Origin: Limanda limanda
Lineage: Eukaryota > Chordata > Actinopteri > Pleuronectiformes > Pleuronectidae
Assembly: GCF_963576545.1 (NCBI RefSeq)
Contig: NC_083651.1
Coordinates: 10,156,386 to 10,220,385, forward strand
Direction: 5' to 3'
DNA: 64,000 bases
How positions within the stretch are numbered: the stretch's first letter is position 1; every line of letters starts with the position of its first letter. Positions 12,001 through 27,000 of this stretch are shown here, one piece after another. The notes below the pieces were generated by a model. That model made no database searches and was not told the origin of the DNA. It saw nothing but the letters and a program-made list of their open reading frames with translations. A program made the position numbers and the translations under genes.

Positions 12001-15000
12001 CCCTAGGGACATAATACTGCAGTCTGGACGCAGCCAGATGGCCAAAGATGACCTGTAGGTGGCGCAGGACCCCAATGTTGTACTCTTTCCTGTCCTCTGA
12101 CTTACTAGAGGGCTTATCATCAAACTGATGGTGGTAGCTGAAAACCTCATCACGAGGATCCACGTTACTCTGTAGAGACAAAACGCATAAGTGAGACAAA
12201 TAACCACTTCTCCCAGCATCCACATCAGTTAAGTATACTCTGGCTACCAAGTCATGGTGCTATCAAAATTGGGGAAGGGATTTAAGATGTAAGAGTAGAA
12301 TGTCTTCAGTCTATGAAGCAAAATATTATTACTTTAAACTTTTCTTGTAATAATGCCCTCAGCTCCAAGCCCAGCCTACACGGCGTACCTGCCTGGAGTC
12401 GGCCATTTTGTCAGTCACTGAATGCTGAGAAAGGATGAAAATCTTCATCGGGCAAAAGCTTTAATGGAGCACAAACTCTCTCATTACCTCATTCTCCTGC
12501 TTCTCATCCCCTGACATGTCATCGTCCACATCAGTGCCTGTGCCCTCGATGGCCAGGATGCCATTGCGGATGGGAGGGATCATGTACAGCTGCTGAATGA
12601 CAGAGTTCATATAACAGGTGGCCCCAGCGTTCTTCAGTCCTACAAAGCCTTTGTTTGGCCGTGGCCCCACCGGAGGCAAGTACTCCCACTCTGTCAATGT
12701 TTCACAACCTGGAGAGAGAGGGAATGAAAAAAACACACTCACATATACTGTACTGTCAATTTGACAGTGGGATCCAGCTGTAAAACTCTCCCTACCTAAG
12801 TAGTACATGTCAGTCAGAGTGTCGACTATCTGTTTGAGGTTGCGAACACAGCCGACCGCCAGTGCTACCAGGAGCTCAAAGCCTGCGTTGATGGAAGCAG
12901 GGGTGCTGCACACTGGGATGGCTTGCTCAGTAGGAAATTCCCCGCTTTTCATGTACTGCAGGTAAACATTTGATGCTGGGAAAATGAAGTCATCAATCAG
13001 CTCCTAAACAAGAAGAAAATTAGATAATTTTAGTCACACTATGAGAGAGAAAAACGATTTTTATTTTACCAGTTTCATGTACGATCTGGTTATTGTACCT
13101 TAATGAGGTTCGCTCCTCCCTTCTCACAGCCAATGTAATACTTCTTCTCTGGTGTCTGGAAGGCTAGAAGTTCTTTGGTGACCCCAAGGTGTCCCTCCAG
13201 GATGGTCTCCTCCACACCAGTCTCCCCTGTCCTCTTAACCTCGTCCTAGAAAAACAAAACATTATGTACCATCAAATCTGCCACACTATCACAATGAAAG
13301 TGAAACTATAGATAATCTTGTTGAGATATTACAAAATATTGGATTAAAATATAATCATGAATATAAGGTTAAATGGGAAGCTTTACCCTTATCCTCTTCA
13401 GCCAGTCAATCTCATTGTTGAGCAGCACCTCAGCATTTGGCAGGTTGATGTTACTGTTATAGGCATAGTTCAGCAGATGTCTGAGCAACGTGAAGTAGTC
13501 CCCAGCATGTTTGGCTCGCTCCTTGGCTGTACTCTGAACAGAGACATAAGAAATTGAATGGAATTAAGATCCTCGTAATTTATTATAATTAACATCATAC
13601 AAGATGCCAGATATATTATTTAACAAAACTTGGCATATAGTAACTAACCCCCAACACAGTAAAGAGGAGGGTGATGAAGAAGAGGAGGGGTCGATGGCCC
13701 ATACAACACCGAGTTGCCATCAGGAAAAACTGCTCCTGAGCCATCTGACGAACAGATCTGTCAGAGTCAGATAACAACATCAGCATCATTATATACACTC
13801 TAAACTATAAGAAGGCAGATGATGATGGGGCTGTTCCATCTGTTTCAGTCAGTTGAAATCATACTGATTTACTTACTTGCTGTGGCAGTGTAGCAGCAGG
13901 TCTATGATGAAGGTCTGCCAAGCCTTCTCCTTACTGAGTGTGTCCAGAGCCGTGGGCATGAGGGCGAAACACAGTGTCATCACTTCCAGGGCCTCGCAGC
14001 ACACCTGCTCATCTTCCCCATCTGGCTCCTTAGCTGCATTTGTCTGATGAGAAAAGGGAAAATGAATAACAGTGAGAAATCATACATACAGCATTGGAAT
14101 TTTTAAACTCCTCCACTAAGTTCACTGATTTGGTCTTTTGGTTGTGCTTGGCTTTTAACATGAACTGATGTGCAGTAAGGGTTGTACAACCTTTACTCTA
14201 ATGTGCTCTTATTTCCTATTCAAATGATGATAGCTTTGATGTTTAGTAAATATTTGGACTACAGTCAACATAACTCATTTACTCATTTGCAAAAGAACGT
14301 TTACCTTCTCGTATATTTTGCTGATTTCTTCATTGGAGCTGAAGACGAGCTGCACCGTACCACAGCCTGATGCCCACACAATTTTCTGTACTGCTCGGAT
14401 CACACAAATGTCTGGGATGTACTTTGATGCCTGGAAGAAATTCTGGTGAAAAAAAAATGGTCCCATAAAATCTACTATAACAAACAGTGCCACTGAACTT
14501 TGCGTACAACCCACATTAGTACTTGTCACACAATGTCTATTATAAGGATGATAATAATATCTTGTTTTAGTTACCTCATCAGAAATCTGCTGGGCCAGGC
14601 GGATGGCTACATTGCGCAGCATGCATTCTGACGCAGGGTTGGGGATGTTTTGCAGGGCACTCTGGAGGACCAGGGCCTGGTCATGAGTGGCCTGGTTTAT
14701 CTGTAAAAAAGGAAGTTAATAAGTGGGGCAAAAGATGCAGACATGTCAACAGAAATAAGACAGCCACATACAGAGGAACTAGTTATACAGGTATGGCTCA
14801 GTGTGAGTTATGTGTGTGGCCTAACCGGAGAGACAGGAATATTTCCCTCAGCATTGGGCTGGCAGGCCTCAGCCACAGCCTTCACATGACCAAAGCCCAC
14901 AGAGGTCAGGAGGAGCTTGGCAATCTTTAGAGCGTTGAGGTACGCCCCACGTCTTGTCTCCATATCTGCTGCTGGTAGAAAGTTGTTCCTGGTGAGCATG

Positions 15001-18000
15001 CTCAGCACCAGGGGTAGCCCACCACTCTTCAAGAAGTTGTACTGGAAGTCACTGGCATCCTCGCCAAGAGTGGCACTGGCAGGCATCAGTAAAGCATACA
15101 CAACCTGGAACATGACCACATTGTATAAATTGAGACACAAGAAAAAAAAAATACTCGGATTCCATGTTTTGCTCTTAATAGCTCCAACTAAATTGTTATG
15201 ATTGCTACTGGGGTCGTGGCATTGTTGCTCAGATCCCAATTATCAAACAATGATACATAAGAATATCTTAGACTAGTCAGGTTCAAAATGCAAAAATCTG
15301 GTTTTCAGGGCAGATAATAAATCAGTTTGTGATGCAAAAGGTACATCATCACTCACCTCAATGAGGTAGAGCACTTGTGAGGGGGAGGGGCCGAAGAAGC
15401 GGGAGTCCAGTGAGGGGCTGAGGCTGTTCTCACCAAGTTTGGCGTGGTCCAGACACACAGCTCTCAGATTCTCAACTGTTGTATTATCTGAGGATACAAA
15501 AACATGGCACTGAGCTACCATTGCCTGTGTGTACTTGTGAAGGTTTACGTTTCAGTCAAATTAATTGGTTGAAAACAGCACAGGTGCATCTTTACCTGGC
15601 GGCATGAGTTTCATAAGAACTCGAGCGCCATCTCTAAGCAGGGGCATTTTGAGGTTGCAGCCCAGGTCAGCCACCTGCCACAGGAAGGAGATGTAGCGCA
15701 GATGCAGCGACATAATCTGTAGAATAAATAATGTATTAGATTATATTAATAATACGTTGATATAGAACTGCTGTTATCACTTCAACACACAATGACAAAC
15801 CTCATAAATTAAATGTAACAAAACACTGTGGTCAACATCAGGGTAAGGCAACATTAACATTTTCAATTTTAAAAATGACATTGTTTAAGAATTGCATCCC
15901 TAGAAACGAACAGTAAGTTGGGGATTGGTCCAAATTCTTGCTTTCACAAAAATAGCTAATGCACAAAATCTGTCCAAGGCCCCGAACACACCTGGTATTA
16001 ACAGCCGTCCTAAGATATCTGTATTGTTCTTTAGGCTGGTAGAATCTGTCACCATTTACTTAATTGTATTGGACTTGGCTGTAACTCTGTTTATCCCTGA
16101 AACTGCAAGAGTGTTTTGTGGATTCAAACACTTCACCCACCCTTCCATTGACATACTGGTGATTAATTAATGAGGGTGAATTATCCCTTTAATACCAGGT
16201 GTGTACGGAGCCTCATAGTAACCGTTATCATGGCTGTTTGGAAGTAATGTCTGCATGTATGAAGGTATTACAATATCTGTGCGGTAAACTCACCACACCA
16301 GGAAGACAGCCCTCAACCTCAGGGTTGGGCCCATCGCTGAAGTGGTTGCCGTGGTTACCAGGAGAGCCAGTGGATGAGTCAGAGGAGCTGTCTGGGCTTG
16401 AAGGCATGTTGGCACTCACCTGTGTCAGCTTGGCCGTGATCAACTATATAAAAAAACAGGAAGTCTGAGTTAATGTTTATGTTATGTGTGGAGCACAAAG
16501 AAACACACAGATCATTTCTGGCTTTAAGATCTGACTTAATATGCACAAAATGGCTAGGATTATTATTTGAATCCATTATGAATTGTGAGTGAATCATTCA
16601 TTATATTGACATAATAGAGTACCAGAGTATCAGGGGAGTCCATATTGTTACCGTTTTGTCCTTCAAGTTGAGCTGTCCAATTAACTTCCTGTCATCAGCC
16701 GGATCGACCACCTCGCCACCAATAAAGAGCTCTATCTTGGTATGTGCAGCGTTTGCCTTGATCCGAGTCAGGATGCCACGGCGAACTGAGCCAATTGTGT
16801 CATTGGTGTGTGACCAGATATCCAGGTCATCTACCTGACGCCCCTGGTTGGGAAAACGCACGATCAACGTGATATGCTTCCCACGGAAGGCTCTGCAAGA
16901 GAAATGGATTTAAGAGATTAAGTGAAACAGTAAAATCATTGCACCTTTTTTTTTTATCTAACCAGGTGTTGTGAATAAAGCAAGATAGCATACACACTAA
17001 ATATGGAAAACCTAGGTATTCATTTATGTTAAACTAATACCTTTAGACAATTTCTATGTGATGTTTTAAAAAACAGTGGGTAATTATGATTTTGCTTATT
17101 CTAGTCATTATATAATACAGAGTCATTAACTGTAAAGTATATATGTTGAATTGGAGTACATTTTCCTGTGAAAGCTTCAGCCAGTTCAGCAGCAATATGG
17201 TTAAATTTGTTATGATAAATGCAGTACTGTGTTTCATTGTAATTGTACCTGGACATGGGCAGTATAGTCCTCTCCTCGTGGTAGTCACTGTCACACTCAT
17301 TGATGTACTCTTTGAGCACAGTAAGAACTCGCACCATGCGGATGGCTTCCTGACGGGCACAATTGATGCTGTCTTTGTCTCCGTCCAACACACACAGGGT
17401 GTCGTAGGAGGCCTTCAGACGGTCAAAACATGACTGGATGAAATCTTCATGAATTTCAACCTACAGGGAGGGAACGGGTACAGCAATGAAGACAAACAAA
17501 TTATTATTACACCAAATTATATTTGAATTAACCTCCCAATATTAAATATTTTCTAGGAAAGGGATAAGAAAAAACGAAATTCTGTGAAACAGAAGAGTTA
17601 ACCTGTACCTGATTAACTTGTAGTTTGGGTCCGAGGTTGGTATAAATCTCTTTTAGCAGGTCTATTGCTCGGCTTGCGATATCATCACTTCCTTGAATCA
17701 CCACCTGGGAGAGAGAAGAATACACATGTTTTTTCAAGCAGTAAGTATTTTCAATCTAGATTCTCCAAATTCCCCTCTGCTACCAGAGAAATTGAATTCT
17801 CAATATTGTCAAGAGAATTTATTTGTAAACAAACAAATGGTGGTAAATCTCCTCATCCTTACAGTCGCACCAAACTAAATCTGGGGGGAAGAGAGGATCT
17901 CAAGTAAATGGGAATATTCTCATACTCTGACCACTTGACAACTCCTATTTTGTTGATAATTTAATTCTTACATCAAGGCTACAATTAGTTATTACATTAT

Positions 18001-21000
18001 TACAATAAAAGTTAAAACTGTTGTATTTGTGTGCCTGTTGCACCAAATCTCCTCACCCTCCAAAGGTAGTCCAAGCCTATTAGTTCCAGGTCATCCATCA
18101 TGTAGGCCCTGCGCTTTGCTACCAGCTTGCCTTCCCTGCAGTTGACAGCCTTGAAGAACCTCTCAAAGCACTTCATGCCATTCTCCGTCAGCAGAGACGG
18201 GTCCAACTGCAGGACGTTGTTCTCAAAGAAGTCCTTATTGATGTCCGGGTCCAGGTCTGGCTCATCACCCATCAGCTTGGAGTACCTATTGGGTGGCAGG
18301 AAAGTAACAAAGCATTCAGACCAGACATGTCTGCTGATTAACAAAGGTAAGAGATTGAATTTATGCTAAAAGCGAGAAGAGATCAAATTGAACAGTACCA
18401 TTTGAAGCAGGCCTCACGGTCACAAAGGAACACTGCATTCTCAGCCAGACACTTCCAGATCTGCTTGGCCTGAGGGGCACAGAGCCACAACTGGCCATCC
18501 TTTAGCAAGAACCTGACAGAAAATGAACAAGAAAAAAAATCAATGTTGGCCTGAACATAAAAGAAAAGGTACTTGTGAAGGTCACAGAGTTGGTTCCAGA
18601 CTTTTATCATAACTGCTGCTTGGCTGAAGTTTCTGGATTACGCCTGCTTCTACCCATTTATCCAAAATTGTCCTTGAACATGGCACTTCAACTGGGCAAC
18701 AACGTCTAGGGATACTGTATGCCTAAATACATCAAGCTGATTACTCTTAAGAGTTTGATTTTGAATGGGTAGGATAGTTACTAGGTGGATCTAGTTGCAA
18801 TACATCAGCAATTTATTATAGCTGATCTGAGCAGTAATTATTTCCCCACGTGTACATAAATTGCAGCAATTAAAAAGCAAGTTTATACATTAGATTTCTT
18901 CTTTTCCCAGTTGTGGAAATAGGTTTCAGGAAACTATACACCCTTGTTGATTATATACATTCAAGGGTGAGAAGGTTTAAGTTGTACCTCAGGAAGTTGA
19001 GCCGCTCCTGTACTTCCTGGACATGGCTGTAGCGGCTTCCTGGCCTGACAGTCTGGGGGTCAAACTCAGCTTGCTCTTCTGTAAAAGCACATACATGACC
19101 AGTCAGACTGCATATAGTACACACCCCTGATTCAAATGCTGTATGTGTGGGAAATGAAATGTGAGACTAACACAAGGAGCCATTTCTGGCTATGACAAAG
19201 TACCTTTGGAGAACTGCCTCATGGTCTCCATGTAGGCTGAGAGATTCTCAGCCACTAGGGTCACCAGAGCGTGATTGTGCTGCAGCTGGTTGATCAGGTC
19301 ATGTCGGTAGAACACATGAGGACTTCTCTGGGTTTGACTGAGGAGAGAGTAGCAGGAGCAGTGGTGAATGTAAGGGGGACAAAAACGTACAGGAAGTCAG
19401 GAAGCAAAAGACTGAAAAAACAAAGTGTGATGAAGCTGACATCAAATACCTTTAGTAATAATTTCTGGATAAGAAAACTTAAAATGACTGATTTTTAATT
19501 TCTTTCAGGGACATAAAGAAAGCAGCTCTTGGTGTTTTGCATGTGTGTGTATATATGGGCCATAGAGTAACCAGCAGAAGAAGTCATATCAATAAAGGAC
19601 ATTTCCTGCCTTGTCTCCACCATGAAATTATGTTTTGGGATTTGAAAATCAAACAATGGGAAAATAACCTTGATTTGATTTTTAACTATCATATTACAAA
19701 GAGCCACATGGGAATCTGAAACATATAAACTATGTTTTGGATTGCTGATGACAATTTTACGAAAGGAAAAAGGAAGTTAGTCATATTATGAGCCAAGTGG
19801 ACTAATTAGCAGTGGCTACACAGTGCAACTGCTACTCACATTCGCGACTCATTTCTCAGGTCCAAATTTGAAATACGTTTGAATAAGTGGGTCGAAGGCA
19901 TGAAATACCCCTGATATTGACTTGCATTGAATGATTTGAGCTGAAAGGAGCTGGCATCAGGAAGAATGGGGCTCCATCTCAAAAGACCTTTCACTTAGTT
20001 GTGTAATGAACATTATTAAAGGACCTTTCTGTGTATGTACTATAACTTGTATTCAGTACTGAGAAATTGTTATTTATAAAGGATGTAACCACGGTTTCTA
20101 CATAGTTTTTTTACTTTATCTAACCTGAAATGCATGCATGTATGTGTGAATCTTACAAAAAATAATTCACAATGAATCTCAATGCATTTTCTAATTGATT
20201 GAGTCCACAAAACACTTCTGGAGTCTCAGGGGCAAATTTAGTTAGAGCAGAATACAATACACCATTGACTTCAATTGGAAGTCAAAAGGTGAGTCCTTCA
20301 GACGTAATAAAAAAGAAAAACCATAACATGCCTCCATGCTGGTCGTGTGGAGTCATCAAAGTGTCCGGAAGCCCCGGATTCAAATTTGACTCGAAAGGGA
20401 GTCATTTGCACCAAGCTTTAAGCCTAAACTTCGTCAGAAATGTCCACTATCTTAGACACTTCTGGTGGAATTTTAGGCTCAAAACACAGTGGAAATGACC
20501 TTGTTTCGAGTCAAATTTGAATGTTGGTGTAAGCAGACACCGCACGAGCAGTATGGAGGCATGTACGTTTTTTCTGATGTTTATTACGTTTGAAGATAAG
20601 TCACTAATGTCTTCAATTATATGGGATTCAGGTTCTTTCACTGTTTACCCCTGAGACTCCAAAAGTGTTTTGTGGACTCAAACACATGACCCAACCCCCA
20701 ATCAGCACAGTGGTGAGTAAAAAGTGAGTGAATTTTCATTTCTGGGTGGACTATCCCTTTAGGGAAGGTTTTGTTTCATGCTTGACTAAGTCTCAAATGT
20801 AGAAGTTTAAAAAGGGGCTTGACTGAGGAAGGAGTCATTTGAGATGAAACCCAAGAAAGAATTGCTTAGGCAGATTCATGGCAAAGGTTTTACATTTTGT
20901 ATAGTGTTCATTATTAACATGTCAAAGAGAAAGTTAGACTTGACGTAACACAGAAATAGGTAGAACCCTGTAATTAGCGCTCAACTTACCCCACTAAGTT

Positions 21001-24000
21001 CGTTTGTATGTTAATTGGCATTTTCTTTCTGAAAAACAACAGGCATGTGTGCTACATATTTTCTACAGTGACTATAAGGAAAAACACTACTTTAAATCAA
21101 AACAATTTTATGATGCACAAAATGATCTCAAATAAATCTGAAACTAGTTTCACATATTTTCAAAGTAATGTTAAAATAAATGATGTATTTACTCAGGCTG
21201 TAAACCCTAGTTAAAATGTCTTGTGTTTAAGTATTTCAGTAACCTGACAACTTTCAGTCCAGCTAACACAATTTCCCTGATATCTTTTCAAGTTACACTT
21301 GGGCTTTTCTTACTCTGGCGAAAATGTCTGCTGGGAAAATTACCTCTGAATAAAAACTATACAACTTCTAGAGTTTATTGAACTATTACTTAAAGGCTAG
21401 CTAACTGTCGAGAAAAAGAACTACTCTGATTGTATAGGATCGAAGCTGAGTCCATCAACATACTCCAGCACCTTCTTTCAACTGTTTACAACATTGTTTA
21501 CTTTGTTTCAAAGCAAACAATGTATCTGCACCTTTCAGCTCCTTTCAATGTACTCAAATGAAATATGAACGTCCCTTGGGCCAAACAATCATAACTAAAA
21601 AAAAAAAAAATTGTGGCTAACAATCTCTAATGTTTGGTTTAAGAGGTCTCATGACCACACTTAGTGGGAGATTCTGTAAGAGCATACCAAAACAATTAAG
21701 TCTAGTAGTTAAGAGCAAAGTTTAATTCAGTGAGAGAAAATGTAGTAAATGTTTAGTGTGCTGCTCGGCCCTGTGGTTAGCACTGATGGTTAATTTGTTT
21801 ACTGGGAAAATTTGCTGATCTGTTGAGGACACTTAACTTCTCACATAACCTACTGTGCTGGACATAAAAGCATAAAAGTTGGCATGCCTCAGCCGCAAAT
21901 GTCATAAATGCAAGAAATGTCAGAAAGTTAAAACATGATGAGTGTCTTTATCATGGGTTTTCATGCATTATGTACAAAATAAATACAAAAAATTCTGAGT
22001 AAACACTTAAAACAATGATAATAAAATAAATGCTTCATACTTGCCAAATTCTGATAAACCTCCTGTATGTTTCTGCAGTATAAAATTGATTTCTATCATG
22101 AGCTTACCTAAGGTTTTGAGGAGCTTCACCAAAGAGGCTACAGATTTCTCTGATTTGCTTCAGGGCAGGGATCACCCATTTATCGTTGGTCCGTAGTTCC
22201 TCTATGAAGCGATCTATCCATTGGATTTTCTGTGTGTCTCTGTCCTGTAAGTAAAAATTAAACATCAGTAATTGGAGTTTAATAAGCTCCCTGTTATTTT
22301 ACATGCGTTTAAACACATTCACCAACATCACCCCCACATGTACCTGTGAGCAACTGTAATCCAAAATCTTGATGTGAGCACTAAGAGCCTGGTCCATGAT
22401 GTCTACAGGCACATCATCGCTGTGTGCCAGGTTCCACAGCAGGTTGAGGACCTTGTGGGCCATCACACCATCCTTATCATCCTCAGCCAAGCGCCGGATA
22501 AGTTCCAGCAGCTTTTCACGCTGCTTCTTGCTGGCATTGGTCCAGCTTGCCTGCACAAGACCAAGAACCAAGTCCAAAAGTTAAAATTGAGGCTACAGCC
22601 GAACGCTGTTGTGATGTAAGAATTAAACTGCAACGTCATTAAACCAGAGTTCAGACATTCAGTACGCTGTGTACAAAAAGTCTTTATAATCTGTGACTGA
22701 TAACTGCAACTCTTACTCACCTTGAAACAGTCAAAGAGGTGATCGAGCTGCTCAGGTGAGAAGTCCCATGCCAGCTTGGCCAGAAGGTCATGGACATTCT
22801 TCACAATAGCCTCATGCTTACCAGCCTGCAGATGCACAGACAACAACCACCATGCTGCGTTAATGAAATAGATCTAATATACACGCAACATTTTAGCCAC
22901 GCAGGGTTATGCTGCAGTTGCAATGTTGACAAATGGTGATTAGCAGTAGGAGTCGTGTTCGAAATTTACAATATGCAGTTGTGCTTCAGTTACAAGAAAT
23001 TGAGCCATTAATTCAACCATTTCCCATTAAATGTAATCTTCTCCTGCAAATCCCACTTTTTCTATGTGTATTCTATTGTATTTAAGGCTTTATCAAATTT
23101 CAGTCAGTATATATTATAGAATGAGAAGTGAGAATACACAATTTAACATTAAATAAATACATGAATCGGGAAAAACAAACATATGCCTCTGTCAGTTCAT
23201 TCAAATGTTACATATAAAATCTTAAAACATTCTGAACATTTATCCTCAGTTCACGTTTAATTGGCATTTGCTACTTTATAGGCCGATCAATTAATCATTA
23301 GAATAACACTCAAACTGTTCACTGCAGTTTACCTGTGCAGCCCAGATATTATCCAGATCCTGCATTGTAAGAGCTTTCTCTTTGATAACGAAGCGAAGGA
23401 TCTTCTCCAGTTTCTCGACATACTGCGGCTGGTGCAAACTGTCCCTGAGCACAATGGACAGGATGTGGTTCTGCTGGATCCACTCCTGATGTAGAGTGAA
23501 GCGACATAAAGGAGAAATAGATTTTTAGGAAAAAAGAGGTTGTTAAGATGCAATATAATAGTAAAGAGCTGTGGTGAGTTTACCGCCATGCGCTCTGCAG
23601 TCAGCCACTCCTCCTCCTCAGGGTTATGCCGATGAGTGTAGTAGGACACACTGGAGATCACCTTGTTAACTTCGTTTAGTGCATTCATTTTGCCATTAAA
23701 AGAAGAAATTTGCAATAACCTGGTGATGAATGAGAGTTTGTTCAAGTCAGAATAATAACTGTACAGCAATTTGATGGAAAACCTTGATCAGATGAAAATA
23801 ATTTAGATAAAGACTTTACTTACCTAAGAATCATTTTTAACCTAAAAATCTCTAAATTCTTCACGGTCTCCTCCTGCCCCGGTACACGAGAAGCCAGATT
23901 CTTCAGAGACTTGATTATCATGGACAGTGCGTCGTTTTTGGCTTCATTCTTTGCCTCTTTCTTCAGCTCCTCATCTGTGAGATTCTCTAGAAACTGAGGA

Positions 24001-27000
24001 ACCATCTCGATGACTGGAAGGAAGTACTTCTTTACCGTGTGCAATGTGAGGAACTCATAACACTGGCCAAAAGGCCTGTAAGGAAAAGAAGACAAAATCA
24101 GTGAACAAAAACTTGTAACGTGACCACTACACAAAAGCACGCCGACATCATTTTCATTCTCACTTGATAAGTGCAGCGATGATCTGGACGTTCAGTGCTT
24201 GGCCGCTCATGAAGCGATCGTGCAACATTTGAAACCCGTTTAACGTGCCAAATTTGTTTATTAGGTCGACCAACCATCCCTGTGAATAGGAAACAAGAGA
24301 AAAGGATTAGTTTGAAATAAGTAAAATAAATGATCAACTCCCCCTTCCCCCAGGCTTTTAGGAATACATCGTTTTTAAAGGGGGACGTTTTAAAAAGCCT
24401 GTTTTTTGCAAATCAATGATGTAAAGTTTATAAAGTAGTTGTGTTGTAGTTACATGTTTTAGAGTGACTGATTGGATGTAAACCTTATTAATAAAATAGA
24501 AAAGACAAACACAGCTAAATCTGCCCTAACACAGTGAGGCCCTATTTAGCCATGGGCCCCCTGCCAGCAGAGGCAGACAGTGAGCAGTGCTGCAGTAAAG
24601 TTCATACTGACCCCATGCCCACGCTGCATTCATCACTCTTTCACTGTAAAATTCCTATTCTCTTGAGTGTACACCTCTTTTACACACTATGCGTGCATAT
24701 TATAGACTGTTAGTTATTTTTTATTTTCTGTCTTTTACACACAAGGACTGTCTTAATCTCACAGGGCCCCAAAGGTTAAACTAAAATACTTCTCTCTGGA
24801 TTTAGCTAACAAGGAAGAGAGACTGGCTGACTGTCATTCAGAGGAAAAAAACTGCTCTCGACACTTTTTTCGACACACGAAGTAGTGAGTATTTATCTCA
24901 AATGAATCAAGTAATAACGTGCACAATCTAGACTGTTAAGAGTGTATTTCACCAATAATTGGATCATAATTTGTAACACAAAGAGTTATGAGATACATTT
25001 TTGAGAGAAAAGTTCAGGAGTCAAAAGTTCCCATTCTTATGTTTGGGCACTCATCACAGTGATTCACCTTGGGAGATCGTGGGTCTGGTGGTCGGGCAAA
25101 GAGCTCGTCGTCAGCCAGCTGTGCTCCAGCGGGGACCGTCTCAGAGGGCCTTGTGCCATTATAGATGTGGAACTTGCAGTGAGGGTTGGCGGCCATGGCC
25201 AGAAGCTCTAGTAGAGGGAACCAGTCCTGAGAGAGCTTGGCCACACACAACTCCACCAATCGGTGTGTGTTATTGATAATACACCTCTGTAGAGGAAGGT
25301 TTTCAGGTGGGAGAAAATGCACATATTGACTATTAGACATCGAAAGACAGAGAGAACCCCAAGGATAGCTGGAAAAGGTCCTTGCTGATGAAAACAACTT
25401 TGCAGTTTGGTCTAATGACACATATGTTTTACACACAAGAAGAATTGCAATTAGGGTAATGTTATTACATTGTACAGCTCATGTAGCAGATCCTCTTGCT
25501 AGTTAAAAATATTTGCACAATTATTTCTTCATAAGATTCAAACAATGTGAAGAACAATAAATCAACGCAATCCAAAACAGCTAACCGCAGTGGAACTTAA
25601 GAGGCAAAAACTGCAACCATCAAGTCAAGAAAATGTCAAGTTTGTACATATTAGTAAATGAGCCAAATAACACCCTTTTTTTATAATATATTTTTGGGAG
25701 AAAATGGCCCATTCATATACTATGATATACACATAAGAGCTGCAACCAAATAAGAATTCACAACTTAAATTAGAGCTGAGTTAACCTTTTGGTCAATGCT
25801 TACAAGTATTATGTGCTTTATTTTGTTAATTAAACGCTTGATATTTATAACGTACATTATACCTTGGAATATTATATATATTTTATTATTCATGGATTCT
25901 GCTCTGCAGTCAAGCAGGTCTTGACAGAGATGCTGATACAGACTAGAACTCCTAAAATAGATTACTAAGTCTTATTTTGGTGCCTTTATTAACATCTTGG
26001 TGACATATGTCAATAGTACTTACTATTGATTATTCTATATAGCACATTTTAACAATGAGAATAAAGGTCATAGTTCAGATTGTGGATCATGATTGTTTGT
26101 TAAAACAATGGTGTAATTTTTTTGGAAAGATCACCTACGCTTCTACTTAAAATTTCCAAAGAAATTAATTTAAGACTCTACCCAGTAACATTACAACTAA
26201 AATCAGCTGCTCCTCCTGTACGCCTCACTGGTTTGGAGCTCTGAAGTAACCAGAAAAGTGTAATCAATATGGGACTGGCTCATAGTAAAAATCCAGAGGG
26301 GGCTTTTTCTTCCTTAACATTTGAGTCATTGATGAGAATAAATCAGATCACCTATGGTTAAGTAACAACCCCGTACAATGTGCTAGAATACAATTTGATA
26401 AAAACCTAATCATCATGATTTAAGTGAAGGTGACAGGAGAAAAATCAACATTTTGCTCTTTAACTTCCTTGTCTGTCTCACTAGTTTATCATGAAAAGGT
26501 TCCAGAGATCAATATCGCTAATACAGCACAAAAGACCAGCCTCAGCAACTTCTTACAAAAAACATCATTGATCACGGCTGCCTTTGCCTGTTTCTCTCAG
26601 CTCCACATAAACTAAGCAGAAAACTCAATTCATAGGCAAGACCCCAATCTGAACAATATGCATCCAATAAGATAAGACATGTTAAATTACAAATAAAGAT
26701 AAGATTACTATGCTGACCCATGCCACCCCACAAAAATATAGATTTATGTTGACCATTACAACTTTCTGTTCGTTTGACTAATAACTCGTAACGAGTCATA
26801 GTTGTGCTCTGTTGGAACAGAAATCAGGTCAAATTCCCAAGATGGTTATCCGTTTTCAGCCTTACCTCTAAAATAGAGATTGTGTGCCTTACATATGCAA
26901 ACCATATTTATCTTATCGGTTGTTGTACGCTTCGTCAAAAGCCCAGCAGGGTGGACCATTACAATGGATGCCTTGGCTTAAAGAAACGTTTGTGTCATTG

